DNA of 64,000 bases, taken from assembly GCF_002775205.1 (NCBI RefSeq), contig NC_036445.1, forward strand, positions 3,492,802 to 3,556,801, read 5' to 3'. Made by a program: the position numbers and the translations under genes. The notes under the pieces are model-generated. The model was not told the origin of the DNA, did no database searches, and was given only the letters and a program-made list of their open reading frames with translations. Shown here piece by piece: positions 51,401-64,000 of this stretch (positions are counted from its first letter, which is position 1; each line of letters starts with the position of its first letter). Origin of the DNA: Xiphophorus maculatus (taxonomy: Eukaryota > Chordata > Actinopteri > Cyprinodontiformes > Poeciliidae).

Positions 51401-52334
51401 TATAAAGGGTCAGACATGCTCTGGAAGATACTCAAGTATATTGTGACATTTAAATAATGCTAAGGTTGATGCTAGTGCAAAGGACCCAAAGTTTGCTAGG
51501 AAAATATCCCCCTCACCATTATGCCACCATTAGCCTGAACAAAATATGAATCTCTGAATTAATGTTGGTTTAAACCAAATTCTGGTCAGACCATCTGGAT
51601 GACGCAGGTGAGATTTGTTATTTGAGCTGGGCATTCCAAGATAACTACTGACATCAACAAGGCATTTCTGTCCACACATTTGCTGCTCATTGAACATTTT
51701 CTCATCTTTGGTCAGTTTTGTATAAGCCACAGTGTGTGAAAATCCCAGAAGATCTTTAATACTAAAACCATTTAGGGACATTTAAATCCCCTTTTCCTCC
51801 TCATCCAGATTCTCAGTTTGAACTTCAACAAGTTCAAGTTAAAGCAGCACGTCATCTTCATCTTTTCTAGATGTGTAAGCACATTGTTGCTGCCACGCAG
51901 CTGGCTTACTTACCATATCTGATGAAAATACAATTTAATGTGTATATCTAATAAAGTGCTCAGTGACTGCATGCTTTAACTTTATCTGGTATCAGTCTGC
52001 AGTAATTATAGTTTACAGAGTGCTACAAGTAAGCATCTTATTTGCCTGATTGAAAAACTAGTACTTTTATAAAGAAGATTCACTTTTAAATTGAACATAC
52101 ATATTTTAAATATATAACAAAATTAATGCTAATACCGCTTGATTTCTGTATCCCAATAAAGGCCAGATTTCTGCACACACTGGATTCATCTTTGTTGGTA
52201 TGTATTACTGTGTATGCATTACATCTACAATGCTATAAAATGTACTTTCTGAAAATACTTTACTGCCGTTGACTCGGTGTGTGACAAAAATATGTTTCTA
52301 TATTACAGGTCTTCTTTTCATCTTGCTTGGATGA
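48421..52334 (+). CDS. Unrecognised small cysteine-rich GPI-type surface protein 2
   Basis: Exons 48421-48454, 49807-49863, 50058-50318, 50587-50640, 52162-52197, 52309-52334. Total 468 bases (155 residues), all AG/GT, every intron in phase 1. A hydrophobic leader (KLFLCCLVAVKLATICHGSA) makes a convincing signal peptide. The mature domain has eight cysteines: CFTCRDKIRCPN ... NIPNCSG ... NCSVCHSNSSIKIYCPNN ... ISKGC. CEEQQT and a Thr/Gly-rich linker follow, then a short hydrophobic end (GFIFVGLLFILLG) with no basic tail, as in GPI-anchored proteins. Several N-glycosylation sequons (NCS twice, NSS, NIS) fit a surface location. It is a tandem paralog of the gene at 42102-47056: the Cys domain aligns throughout, the next exon is 54 bases in both, and the first coding exon is 34 bases in both. 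It resembles Ly6/uPAR only in size and anchoring and lacks the CCxxxxCN end. Function unknown. Confidence 0.8.
48675..48763 (+). repeat. 23-bp minisatellite, about 3.9 copies
   Basis: gcttttaacagttttcattc(aaa) is repeated at 48675, 48698 and 48721 without change; the fourth unit (48744-48763) differs by one base. It lies in intron 1 of cysteine-rich gene 2. Near-identical units imply recent expansion. Confidence 0.9.
50432..50509. mobile_element. Short Tc1/mariner-type MITE, 78 bp, perfect 25-bp inverted repeats
   Basis: actgctcaaaaaaataaagg(gaaca) at 50433-50457 is perfectly repeated in inverse orientation at 50484-50508, flanked by TA-rich DNA consistent with TA target duplication. The core is only 26 bases. 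The termini match a very widespread fish element type. It lies in the intron between exons 50058-50318 and 50587-50640. Confidence 0.85.
50510..50555. repeat. AT microsatellite adjoining the MITE
   Basis: A tatatatatatac / atatatataaa run begins directly at the right end of the inverted-repeat element. Confidence 0.7.
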
Positions 52335-54487
52335 TCATATTCAGTGTAAGTATAATTCATCACACAACTTTCAAAACATTTCACTGAAAAACTTAACCAT
52401 CCTAAATTAAGTTTATGCAGTGACATCTGATGTTTTCCTGTTTTCAGAATTTTTTTTTATCAATGCCAAGAAATGAATTATGAGTTTTGAAAAAAAACAA
52501 CAACAACACTTATACAGTAAGTGTGCTGATGCTGTAGAGACATACAGACTCAGAAATGTGTTACTGACCACTAGAGGGATGTAGTAATCCATCCGCCAGA
52601 AAAGGAGAGCCAAAACATGTTTCATCTAATTTTAGGGCTGATTCAAGCCACACTTATTGTAATGAATGACATGCTTAACTAAATTTGACAGTGAGGAGAA
52701 AAGACTGGCCATTTAAATACAAAATATTTCAACCATCAAAATGGATTCTCTATTCAGTCACAATCCTGTCAACTTTGCTTGACAGCAGCTTCTTAACATT
52801 TGCAGTATTTTTTTTTATCATTTGTTATCTGTCATTTCCACAGATGCTCGTCAACAGGGGGAGAAAAGAAAGATGTCAACACATTTAAAAAATGTTTAAT
52901 TGATTATGATTTCAACAAATAGTAACTGTAGGTCTATTTACTGTTCTGTTTTTACTTCCACGTTTAAATTAATCCTAAACAAATTAAATTTGACTTCATT
53001 TTAGAAATAAATAACCAGTTAAGTTTTTATTTTATTGCTTATGCATACCTCTGCAGCAACATGTTTCTTCTGACTGAAAATAACATTATTGCTCGGGAGC
53101 AAAGCAAGAATCAACTTGAATCTGATAGAGACATACATGTGGAAGGAGCTAAAGATTATGGTAATGGAAAACTCAAAGATTTGTAACTCAGAAAAATAAA
53201 TACTCAAAATACCAGTGTAAACTGTTTTTTCTTTTCAGAATTAATACTATTTTTTTAAACATTGTTTTATTATTTCTTTATCTATAGCAAAAGTGTTTTA
53301 GCTACATCTATAAAACAATACATATTAAGTATCTTAATTGATTAAAAATTATATAAAGTCATGCTTTCAGACTCAGCTGCAGTGGTGACAGTCAGGAGGA
53401 GAGGACCTTTCTTTTAACTGGAAAAAATACATAGCAAACATCATGATTGAAATGAAGCCAAAACATGAAAACTACTGAGCATAAAATAATCACAGAAGTG
53501 TTAATAAAACAGTAACACAGACTCAGAGATCTCTAAACATAAATAGTACCAAAACTACACATATAACATGAAAGAACAATTGGAGAAAAGTTATTAATTG
53601 GTTTTAAAAACATTTAGAGGAAATTCTATAATAGGTGCTTGTATCAAGGTTAAGGGCAAAAGTTGCAATTAACTTCCAAAAGACAAAGTTATATTAGGCT
53701 CTGGTTGATGGCATAAGGTGGATATAGCCACAACAGATCTAAGAGATTATTTGTCAAGTCAAAAACCAGCTAAAAATTTAAATACCTTTCATGTAGTTTA
53801 GTTGATTAGGTCATAACCAGTCATGAATCTGAAACTCAATTGTAAAACTGTAATTTCTAGAGTTTGATCCATATTTGATCACATGAGTATCCAGATCAGA
53901 GATCCAAGGTAAATGTGCTGCTGCTGTACACAGTAAAGTTAAGGGGACAGTCACATCGGCATCATCATCTTCATCATCCATCCAAGCTGCAGGTAGGAGT
54001 GCCATGTGCTTTTGAATGCAAATGCTTACATACTATACTGATATTATCACCAGGTTATTCAAGCCCTGTACAGATGTTTCAGAAGAAACTACAGATTGCT
54101 CTCAAACAAAAAATATACAGTATATACCTAATGTGACGGATAAATATTTAAGATGAGCAACTTCACTTGACTAACAGTAAAGTAAATCAGAGGCCATAGT
54201 ATATAATTTATTTCTCACTGGGATACCACTGCCTGAATTAACTTCCAAGAGATTGTAGAAAGGACAGGAGCAAGGGTTAAAACTAAGAAGCGACATTCAG
54301 TCAAAATTGCTGTGATGCAAAGTCACAGGCGATATGTATTCAATTGGCTTTTTGCTTTAGACAGCAGTTATAGTTTTTATATGGATGTAAAAAGCTTGTA
54401 ATTCTCATCCTTAAACTTATGACTAACATTAAGATGAAACCCGTTCTTTCTCTCTCTGTCTCTCTGTAAATACATATCTTAATTGCT

Positions 54488-54562
<75 letters not shown>

Positions 54563-55648
54563 ATTTTAGTAATTTATTTCAAAACATGACTCATGATATA
54601 TCAACTATTTATAGGTGATATATTTCAAGTATTTCTGTTTACTTTAATGATTGACTTATTGCTATACACAGCTAAAATTAAACCTGTCAGAAAATGACAC
54701 TTGTTTTCAGAATTTTTTTTTATTGATTTTATGCAATATTCACATTTTCACATTTTATATATGACCATGTGCAAAACATAATTGAGTTTCGGTTTTTGAT
54801 CTAAATTACGGAAACGCAGTAAGAGTTTCAGTGGTTTTTCAATCTATGAAAGCACCTATATTTACTCATTACAGGTGAGTAATGTAATGAGTAAATACAT
54901 TACTCATTATGTACTATTCTTCAAGGGTCCTTTCGAGACACCCTGCATAATGCCCTATCTCATCTTGGTAGGGGGGAACTCTTAGCGAACCTTCCTTTTC
55001 TACTGCTACATTTACAGAATGTCAGCCACAACGAAAACTGTTTTCAGATGTTTGGCTATAAGGCACAACTTTAAGGACTTCATTACATGATACACCATAT
55101 TTGATGTACACTTATTCTGAATATTGTAGAGAAGCGAGGTTTCACTCAGCGATATGAAAGATAACCCTGTTATCATACAGGCCGAAACCACCGAGTGAAA
55201 CATTGACAAACCTCAACTTTGATGGCAGTGCCTGGACCGTACCAACTAGTTCCGGGTAGGAGAAACTTGCGAAACTAGATTTTTCTGGCTATATTTTTTT
55301 TACTGTGGTGAAATTATGAAGTGAAATGACACAGTTCAAACGACTTTAAAGCTCCCAATCCAGATTTTGGTGATGAGTATACACACATCAGAAAGAAAGA
55401 CAGGGGGAAAAAATGGATACCCCCCCTGTGTTTCGCAACATGTCTGAGCATTTACCTGTTGACTGTTTGTGTAATGTGAAGCATTCAGGTGCTTCCTCTT
55501 CGCCAACAGGGCGTTCAAAATGGAGTGGGCGCTGCCTGGCTGAGATTAAAATACGTGTTTCTGCAGTATTATTTGCTTTTTTTTTTAAATTACTTTGAAT
55601 TTGTATTTAGAGTATTTTAACTAAGTCATCGAGGGACGAGAATTAAAT
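52335..55648. other. Spacer between cysteine-rich gene 2 and lsr
   Basis: AT-rich, with a long TA microsatellite (54491-54559) and a repeated tactcatta/taatgagta palindromic patch around 54865-54910. The last 250 bases before lsr are richer in G+C and CpG (gttcaaaatggagtgggcgc) and should contain the lsr promoter and 5' UTR. No coding exon is recognised. Confidence 0.45.
54491..54559. repeat. (TA)n microsatellite
   Basis: About 34 uninterrupted TA units. Confidence 0.97.
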
Positions 55649-58600
55649 ATGTTTTGGACCGTCTTCGTCGCCGTTTTAATGGCGACAGGTGAGTTGGCCT
55701 GTTGTTCGTTCAGACAGGGTGGGCCCTTCCGTGTAATCCGTTGTGTTTTTCTGCGCCTCTGTACAAAATAACTGTCTGTTGGCCTACAGAGTAACAAATA
55801 GTTTTCTGGGTTGTTACGGTTATTTGTTGCAGATTGTAAAATTGTGTATTTAATCCACAAAGTTACTCAAAGAGTTCGATTTTAATACTAAAGCCTTTGG
55901 TTCCCTTTTCGTTTCTCTGTTGCTCTGCGACGGAACATTGTAATTCTATTTCCAAAGAGAATGCGTCAGATTTTGTGGGTAATTGTTGAAGAAAATATCG
56001 TCTAATTTGTGATTTTGACTCTGAAACTTTGCCATGTTAAGCCTGATAAAAATGTAACATTTCCACATACAATATATTAAAGTTAAATTTTGTAAGCTTT
56101 TCCGAGTAGAGTCAGCTATTGCTTGCATTTATTTAGAAGCCGGATTGAATCCTCATTTTAATCTTCTTTGAAGCGATGTTCCTCTCAGGCCTGTGAAAGC
56201 GGGGTTAACACACTGGAGTAGATATTTAAATTGCCCCAACTCATTTATGTGGACAAAGGTGCATATACTAAACATCAGAATGGCAAAAGCTTTTATTTTG
56301 ACTACTCAGCTTCAGAATAGGTCAAGAGAATGGGCATCAGTGGGACATGACTAATGTGGGTCTGCCTGAAAGAATGGCGCATGGCTGTGACTCAACTTGC
56401 CCACTCTATGAGTGATACTATGAAGAAACGTTGTTTACGCGCCACACCTTGACTATTGCATACTGCAGTGATTTCCATGGTCAAGTTTGCAAAAGCAATG
56501 TCAAATTTTGACAGTAGTAGATCTTTTTATTAACTTATAATATTTTCTAAACCTTTCCAGAGTCTACTTTGGCTATTCAGGTTACCTGTCTTAACAAGAG
56601 GTACGTTGTCATGCTCTTCCAACCTGTCACACTCAATTGTGACTACACAACGAGTGCCACTGACCATCCTATTGTCACATGGAAGTACAAATCCTTCTGC
56701 CAGGACCCCATCAAAGTGGCACTTGGCTCCAGCAGTGCGAATACCGCCATCTCTCAGACCAACATTAACCCCAGCAACAACTGTCCTGACGAAGACAGAA
56801 CAATCCGCACTGTGGCAGTTAAGCAGGGCGATTCCGTCTCACTGGGCAATGAATACGCAGCTCGCAAGATCAACATTATAAACAGTAAGTTAATAAACAC
56901 TACTGGATACATCTTTACTAAGGGTTGAATGCAATATGATAAAAAATTTGTATTTTGACAGATGAACTGGTTTTAGAAAGAGAAAACGATCAAGAAAAAT
57001 ATGTTTCCTAAAATTTGGAGCTTCTGTATTAAACATTGATGTCAACAAATCACACTCAAGTTACACACTCAAATCATTTAAATATTTTCTGTTTCAGTTT
57101 TTTTTATTGTTATACAGCAGATTTGCTCTGTCATAGCTTTGTATAATTTAATATCAGACATTTTATGTAGCTCTGCCTTTCAAAGTGATGGGTTCAAAAA
57201 TATGAATACAAGTCTTTCTAAAAAATGCTAACATGATTTCTGTGAATTTTTTCTAAATAAAGTGCAAAAATTATAATTTCAGAGCAAGTAAAACAATTTT
57301 GTGAGGTAGAGTTGAGAAACTACAGTACAAAAATAAAAATTTAAAAGGGCATCTGAAGCTGAAGTACTCATCACATTATTCTTATTAAGCTAACTATTTT
57401 TTTTAAACAGCTATTGGCTACCTGAAGAAATAGCCCTACTTATTGATTGGATATATCTGTTGTACTTGTGTTAAGGGAAGTTTTGAATTTTTGTATAAAT
57501 CATTGGTGCTGGGTTGTTGCTCTCAGCACGCTGATGCCCATCGGACGAACCCTTGTGTATTTTTAAAGTGGTTAGCACCGTTACTTTGCAGCAAGAAGCT
57601 CTTTGGTTGAAATCCCAGCGTGGTCCATGTTTTATTGTGGACATTGTGCCATGTTGTCTTCATACTGCAGGAAAAGGAAAGTCATACAGTACTAATAAAA
57701 TCTTGATAAGTCACTGACCAAGGGATGGTTTTACTACAGAAGGAATACAAACTCATTTATTTCCAGACTTTTTATTCCTTTATAAATGCTTCAAATTATT
57801 GTGGACGGTGCCTGTTTCATTATGAATTATTTTTTTGTACAGCCTGTCAGAGCAAACTTCACAGCAATATGGCACAAGTCACTGCAGGATCAAAACGTGC
57901 AATTTGGGTAGATTAGCTTTATACTTAAAGTTTTTTTATTTATCTTTTCCCTGAAAATGAACTGACATCACTTGACAAGATAAAGAAAATCTAATTAAAT
58001 CATAATGTGAATTTGGTCATTTTGGATGTTCCCTAGCTTCAAATGTGAAAGTACTGTCATAAAGATGAAATTGAATTATAATATTGGTAAATAATTTAAA
58101 TAAATTCTCCCTCACAGAGGCAGACCTTCAAATCTCTGAGACTCATTGGGGGGAAAGTGGTGTTTACTACTGCACCGTGGTATCGTCCAAGGATATTTCA
58201 GGGACTAATGAAGGATTCACTGAATTACTTGTGCTTGGTGAGTTTTGCTATTTAAATTGCTTCATTTTATGTCTACATTTTCTTGATTATTATTTTTTCT
58301 TTCTCTCCATCTCTTTTCTCATTTCTGCTCCCATTCACTAAAACTATTACACATTCAGAAATATAACAGTAAAAAAAAAAAATTACCAAAAGCAGTGTGA
58401 GCAACACTTAGTGTGCAAGTTACTCAACTATTTTGGGATTTTGTGGTCAAGAAGATATTTTCCACAAACCTGATGAAGCAGCAGAGTTAGATACCACCCT
58501 AAAGTAATTGCAGCTTTATCTGTCTTTCACAGAGAGAAAGACTAATACTACTGACCTCCTGCCTGGCATTGACTTACTGGTTATGGAAGGTAGTACAATA

Positions 58601-61600
58601 CCCTTGTGTGAGAGGAGTAGGGGATATTGGGTGCATTAGGTTTCATTCTATAGATGGGATGACTCTGCCCTCTGACTGCTTTACCGAGGGACTTTTGAGT
58701 TTGTGTGCTCTCCTTAAATAAAATGAACAATTCTCAACTCTAAACAGTTTTAATATAAAATTGTGAGAACAATTACCAAGTACTCTGTCACGTTTTGAGA
58801 GACGGTGCACTTCTAAAAGTCCTGATGTAGACAAATACACATCACTGAGGAGTTCCTCTCATCTTCTTTTTTATATATCTTTATATTTTCTGAATTGCAT
58901 TGTTTTATTTCTTTTCAGTTGCAATATGAATTTACTCGCTGAACAACAAAAACAACTGTGCATATTTCTTAATTTATGTGCAGTTTTTTTTTTTTTCCCA
59001 TCCTCAGTGTCTCCTCTATCTGTGTTATGGGCTGCCTGAACAGACATGCAGAGTAATCTGGATTTACCAGTTAGACATGTCCTTAAACATGTTCACATTA
59101 ACATGTCAGGGCTCATATGTTTTTTAATTTTTTGTTTTTTTAAGCACAAAATTGGCTTTTCACAACACAGACTTTCTTCTTTGCTGTTCTGCATAGATAA
59201 TTAATACAAAGTTTTTGGAAATAAAAATTTCTTCTTTTTTTAAACTTTTTTATCTGATTCATTTTCTCCTTCTTTGTTTGTAGTACACATTTGTATCTAC
59301 AAACAAATGTGTTTGGCTACCTATAAATACCTTTTGGGTTCATGGGTAGTGTAGTGTGCTTTTTTTCTGGAGTAGAGACAGACTGTAAAACCTTCAACAT
59401 TATGATATCATATGTGTCTCTCTTTGATGCACACAGACTGGCTACTGGTTCTTCTGGTAGTTTTGGGCTTCTTTTTGCTCCTTATTCTCATCGGGATCTG
59501 CTGGTGCCAGTGTTGCCCTCACACCTGCTGCTGCCTCATCAGCTGCCCCTGCTGCCCAGAACGCTGCTGCTGTCCGCGAGCATGTAAGTACCAAGTAGAA
59601 AAAGAATGAAGATTTCATCTAGTTAATATGTGGTTCTAGTGAGACCTAAATAATAAATTATCAGACATGTTTTTAGTTGATTATTTTATTGGCTTTTTGC
59701 TAATTCTTGATCTCTTAAGCATAGTTGCAGTCCCTGCAAGTGGAAATTAGCAATTTTTGCTATGACCTGGTGCCATGCATCTCTCCTTTTGAAAAGTTAA
59801 TGAGATGTTGAACACTGTTTCTGTAAATAAACAGTATTTGTTTGTACCTTTTGGTTAAAGGGAATGTGTATATGTGTTTTTAAAGCAATACAAGTTAACA
59901 TTCAAGAGGCTTTTAGGTAACACTTATGTCATTTGATAATAATTGCACACCCTGAGTCTGATTGTATAGTAAAACTTCCACGACTAAACACAATTTGGCA
60001 AATTATATTTTTAATTTATTTAGAAGTTCATCAGATGTGCACTTATAAGTTTTCTTGTCAAATATTCTTTTCTGGTTTTCTTTTAGGTATTAGCAACGTC
60101 CAATTTTGAATGATTTAGATATTTTTGTCACCAGAATCTATTCTGCCAAAGGGAGAATGTATTGCAAATGTTTGGCTTCTTAATTTTCTTAATTAAAAGT
60201 CCTCCAAACTATATGCTGATAATCTATTTAAAGGTCATAAATGGTGGAAGTTCTTAGTACTGCTGCATTCTTTTTTTGTTTGCTTCCCTTCTGGTTGGAT
60301 TTTATGCTTTCTGTCCTTGAACAATCTTCAACTATGAAATTACTTTGTTTCCAAATGTTATCTGCTCTCTTTCATTATGTTACAGTGTATGAGGCAGGGA
60401 AAGCAGCAAAGAAAGGTGTGCTCAGTCAGTATCCTCCCACCATGTATTCTGCCATGTATGCTCAGCCTGTGTACGGCGGCTCACAAGGTAACCAGTCCAT
60501 CATGCCCCTGCTGCCCATTCACAACGGAGTTGGACAACCTCAAAGCAATTACGGCCACGATTATGATGGTGCCAGCTCAGGTAACTTTACAACAAATAGT
60601 GTGACTTAGTGGATGTTTTAAATATCATAATGACATGAACCCAAGCAAATTTTAAGTAAGTTTTTCATCTTTTTTTTTGCAGTGGGTCAGGGGTCTCATG
60701 TGCCTTTGCTGCAGGACAGTGGAGGAGATCACAGTGAGTTAAGGGAAAATAGCATTTGGTGTGTCATGGTGTTTTTGTGGGGTGGAGGTTGTTTTTGCCC
60801 AGCTCTCTGAATTGTTTGGGTTATTTTGTAAGAGGAGTTTCCTTATTACAGCATTATGGAAATTCCATCTTGATGTTTCCAGTGGCTTTGCTTAGTTGTG
60901 AAACGACTAAAGTTGGATTTAAGAATGGAAACTGGGTAGAATTTCCTCCACCAAATTCCAAAATAATGTGTTTAGATAACTATAAATTATTTAAAAAAAT
61001 AATTCTCAAGAAAAGCCATTTGATTTACATAAAAACATGTTTTCTTACTTGAATAATTTCTGCCCCCTGGTGTCACACTTTAGTTTAACATACTAAAGTG
61101 TGTATTCCCAACAGTTCTTCAAGGTATTTAGCAACAAAAACCAGCAAATCATGTAGGGCAAAGAAAATGAATTATAAAAACAACTGGCAAACATCAATGG
61201 AGGAGCCAGATGCATTCACAAAGATTACATTTCATTTTGTGATTTTTTTATATTTTTTATGTTTTGCAGCCTGTTACATAATTTTTGATTTAATGTTACA
61301 GCATAGCTAATTTCCTTATCTATATATTTCTATTCTTGCTGATCTTTTTCTGTATAGCACCTGTTTACATAACACTATTGGCGATTGGTTTACATTTTTA
61401 AAATTGTAAATCAAACATTTCAGCACTGATCAGAAATGACAAAGTGAGGAAAAACTGCTTAAGAAACAGTGCCACATTATGCTGGAAACCCTCACATCCA
61501 GGCCTGTATAAGAATGCGTTTTTGACACAAAGTATGTGTCCTTACTGTATTACTTATTGTACTGGTATACATAAATTAGAATGGAAAAAGTGGAAAAAGC

Positions 61601-63166
61601 CATAATTATTTATGTGCAGTATGATGGACTTTTTTCTGAAAGACTAATCTGAATCAATATTATATTTTTTTCAGGATTAAGAGAAGTTTCAAAAGTAGCT
61701 CTAGTTCTTTAGTGATAAATATACTCTTTTTTTTTTTCTCCACAGCTCGCAGTGGTTATCGCATTCAGGTGGACCCAGATGGAAATGCAACCCGGGCCAT
61801 TTACTACATGGAGAAGGAGCTGGCCTCATTAGACCCCTCCAGACCTGCAAACTACAGCCGTTGTGAGTGACTTCCTGTGGTTTTGTCATACTGGTGTACC
61901 ACAACTTACTCTTGCTACATATAAATCAGGTTTCTGTCAAAGAGTCACTTAATCATTGCCGGTGGGTTCAACATATTTCTGAAGTAGTTTATTGCAATTG
62001 TTCAGTGTCAGAAAGAGTTATGACCCAAAATATTCATGTTTACTATTTATTATTTTCCCATGATATGAGAGCATTAAAAAGCTGTATCTATGAGAACATT
62101 TTACCTGTCCGTCAAATGAAATGTAGTTTTTGCCACCAATTCTTAAAAATAATCTTCTAAATAAACTTTGACATTCAATGAACTGCCATGGCTTACTGTA
62201 TATTAAGAAGCTTTTTAAACTATTAAATATATAGTCTCGTATATAATCTTGTGAATTTAAAGTACACATCAAGTTTTAAAAAGAAATACAATAAATAAAG
62301 TAATTTAAATGTAAGTAATGTGAAAGAAACTAAATACATTAGATTTTTTTTTTTACCTGACTGTAGATCTGTTTGAGCTGGCATTGCTCTCACAGAATAA
62401 TTAGGTCACAAATTCTCATTATGTGCAGGCTGCTGTGGTTTTACACTCTCCACCCTCTCTGTTTTATGTTTTCTGAGAAATCAAGTTACAGTTACATGTG
62501 CTGATTTTACCTTCTGGTTTCAGATTAATTTTTAGCAACTTCATGATTTTTTTTTCTTACACTGAAAATCCTGAGTTGTTTGTAGTTTTGCTCAAAACTA
62601 AAGTACAATAGTCATAACATTTGAACCCTTTTTGTTGTTGTTGTTGTTTAAAGTGGATCAAGTTACTATGGAAATTCTTTATCATTAAAATATAACATCA
62701 TGACGTATTTTTCTCAAACACATGAAAGTTTATGTGGAAATTATTGCCTTTGTAAATTTAAGGAAAGCTTCAGATGTAATCTACAATTCCTGTACAATAC
62801 TTTCTGTTTGGTACTTTACTTTTACCTAAACTTCACATCAATATTTCTCTGTATTTTATTATCATTATTACTTTTTCTAGTGGAAAACATGAGCACAGTC
62901 AGCTCCCTGCATGACAGCGTGGAACCTCGAGGACGCGGTGGTCGCCCACCGATGCCCACACTTTACGACCGAGACGAAGCCATGAGCACCATCAGCAGCG
63001 TTTCCCAGCAAGGGCAACGTCGTGATGACTACCCACGCCATGGTGGAGGTCACATGAGTAATCAAGCACGTGCTCGCTCTATGGATAACCTTGATGACAT
63101 TGGACGGCGATACAGAAATGATCACCCACCTCACAGGGGCCCCGATGCGCCCAGAGGCAGGAGAGG
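55649..63166 (+). CDS. lsr: Lipolysis-stimulated lipoprotein receptor (angulin-1), 3'-partial
   Basis: Exons 55649-55688, 56561-56884, 58118-58237, 58533-58589, 59437-59583, 60386-60580, 60683-60733, 61746-61862, 62881-63166; further exon(s) lie beyond the window. All AG/GT, phase 1 up to the last; 445 codons visible. Signal peptide [14 protein letters not shown]. An Ig V-type domain (about 15-165) has [16 protein letters not shown] and the ESGVYYCTV end. The stalk [19 protein letters not shown] is highly typical of LSR. One membrane span follows (about 182-203, [20 protein letters not shown]), then a Cys-rich juxtamembrane cluster ([20 protein letters not shown]) that should be palmitoylated. 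The cytoplasmic part has [48 protein letters not shown] and an Arg/Ser-rich segment with [11 protein letters not shown]. Known role: tricellular-junction organiser that recruits tricellulin, and hepatic lipoprotein receptor. ILDR1/ILDR2 are relatives, but the stalk favours LSR. Confidence 0.94.
56885..58117 (+). other. lsr intron 2
   Basis: A 1.2-kb AT-rich intron splitting the Ig-domain coding region. Its only notable content is a SINE-like fragment from about 57568. Confidence 0.6.
57568..57680 (+). repeat. tRNA-derived SINE-like fragment in lsr intron
   Basis: gtggttagcaccgttacttt is followed by gcagcaagaagctctttggttgaaatccca, with ggttgaaatcc as B-box-like word. It matches the element on the minus strand at 1059-1206, including the gtggttagca start. 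Confidence 0.5.
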
Positions 63167-64000
63167 GTAAGTCTTACCTTTCAGCACAAATCCAGTATTT
63201 CACTATTCTGTCTCCCAATAATGCAACCGCACAACATTAAAAACAACTTTTTTGAATTTTTTTTTACAGTCACCATAAATAAATAACTGCAGTTTAACCT
63301 TTATTACTACATTCTTGTGTTTTAAGTGTTTTAACAGCACTTGAGCTGTTACATGAGTTGTAATTTTCCAGTAGCTTCTTCCACTCCCTCTCAGTTAATA
63401 TCTCTGTTTTCAGGTTAACTGAACAATCTATGTTTGGTAAAGTTATTTCAGATATATTTTCTGAGTGAGATGCCATTTTTAGGGCAACAGTTGAATAGCC
63501 ACAATGTAAGAGTTTTCCTTTTATTTACTAACTGTTTTGTGGTGTCAGACATTAGACTCACAACATGACACTGAAGAGCACTGATTCTACATTTCCTGGT
63601 GCACTAGCTTTGACTGAAAACAAGAAACCCCGTGTTTTACTTCAGCAATGCCTCATCAGTCAGATTTAAGTCAACGCATATAAAGATTCTTGTTGCTTTC
63701 AAATATGTCTCAAAAATCTTAGAAGTAACCAGTCTTCACTTCTCAAGTTTACCAACTGTTTTTAGAAAAAACATTTGCTCTCAGATATGCCAAGTTTTTG
63801 CTTAAAATCTACAGTTTTAAAATAAATTTCTGTTTGTCAACATTTGGTCAAACCATAGCTTTTTATACAACAAATGACTTCAATGAATTTCAAATACACT
63901 TTTGCCACATATCAACAGATCAAATATATACATACAGCCCACCAACAGGAACATGAAGGGGACAAGTTCTAGCCCCTGGAATAGTTTCAGATCACTTTTC
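63167..64000 (+). other. lsr intron, continuing to the window edge
   Basis: Starts with donor gtaagt after the Arg-rich exon. AT-rich; no further exon is recognised before the window ends. Confidence 0.6.

Noticed and set aside
42102-52334. Cysteine-rich pair as Ly6/uPAR (three-finger) proteins
   Set aside because: Size, signal peptide and GPI-like tail fit, but the LxC start and the CCxxxxCN end that define the family are missing and the CxxC...CPN repeat is different.

Overview
This is animal nuclear DNA, almost certainly from a teleost fish. It is AT-rich and intron-rich, its genes are split by GT-AG introns, and the introns carry fish-type mobile elements (hAT-like and Tc1-like elements, short inverted-repeat elements, tRNA-derived SINEs, a LINE remnant). 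The repeats resemble those of percomorph/cyprinodontiform fishes, but that is impression only. All exon models below were read by eye from splice sites, reading phase and protein similarity.

Layout. (1) 539-13273, plus strand: 3' part of bcl3, an ankyrin-repeat nuclear IkB. Its first exon(s) lie left of the window. (2) 17941-20365, plus: complete tomm40, the mitochondrial import pore, with a probable non-coding first exon ending at 16596. (3) 23969-31812 and 33744-41050, minus: two tandem meprin-like metalloproteases (astacin-MAM-MATH). Each has 14 coding exons, and most exon lengths are identical between them. (4) 42102-47056 and 48421-52334, plus: two tandem paralogous genes for small cysteine-rich proteins with a GPI-anchor-like tail. 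I do not recognise the family. (5) 55649 to beyond 63166, plus: lsr, the angulin/lipolysis-stimulated receptor, running off the right edge.

Most notable points. The downstream meprin copy (23969-31812) has an intact 656-codon reading frame, but the catalytic Glu of HExxH is Val and the Met-turn Tyr is Ser. The neighbouring copy keeps both residues, so this looks like a conserved pseudoprotease beside an active sister. Both copies lack the EGF, transmembrane and cytoplasmic parts of mammalian meprins and end in a bare hydrophobic tail, as expected for GPI anchoring. The cysteine-rich pair is the best candidate for something undescribed: its ectodomain seems to be two degenerate CxxC...CPN half-repeats, and copy 1 appears to be spliced in frame to a long basic N-terminal exon that copy 2 lacks.

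The genes do not form one evident pathway. Meprins, the cysteine-rich proteins and LSR would all act at the surface of cells, epithelial in the case of LSR and meprins, so a shared epithelial role is possible but is inference. bcl3 next to tomm40 agrees with the vertebrate BCL3-TOMM40 neighbourhood.
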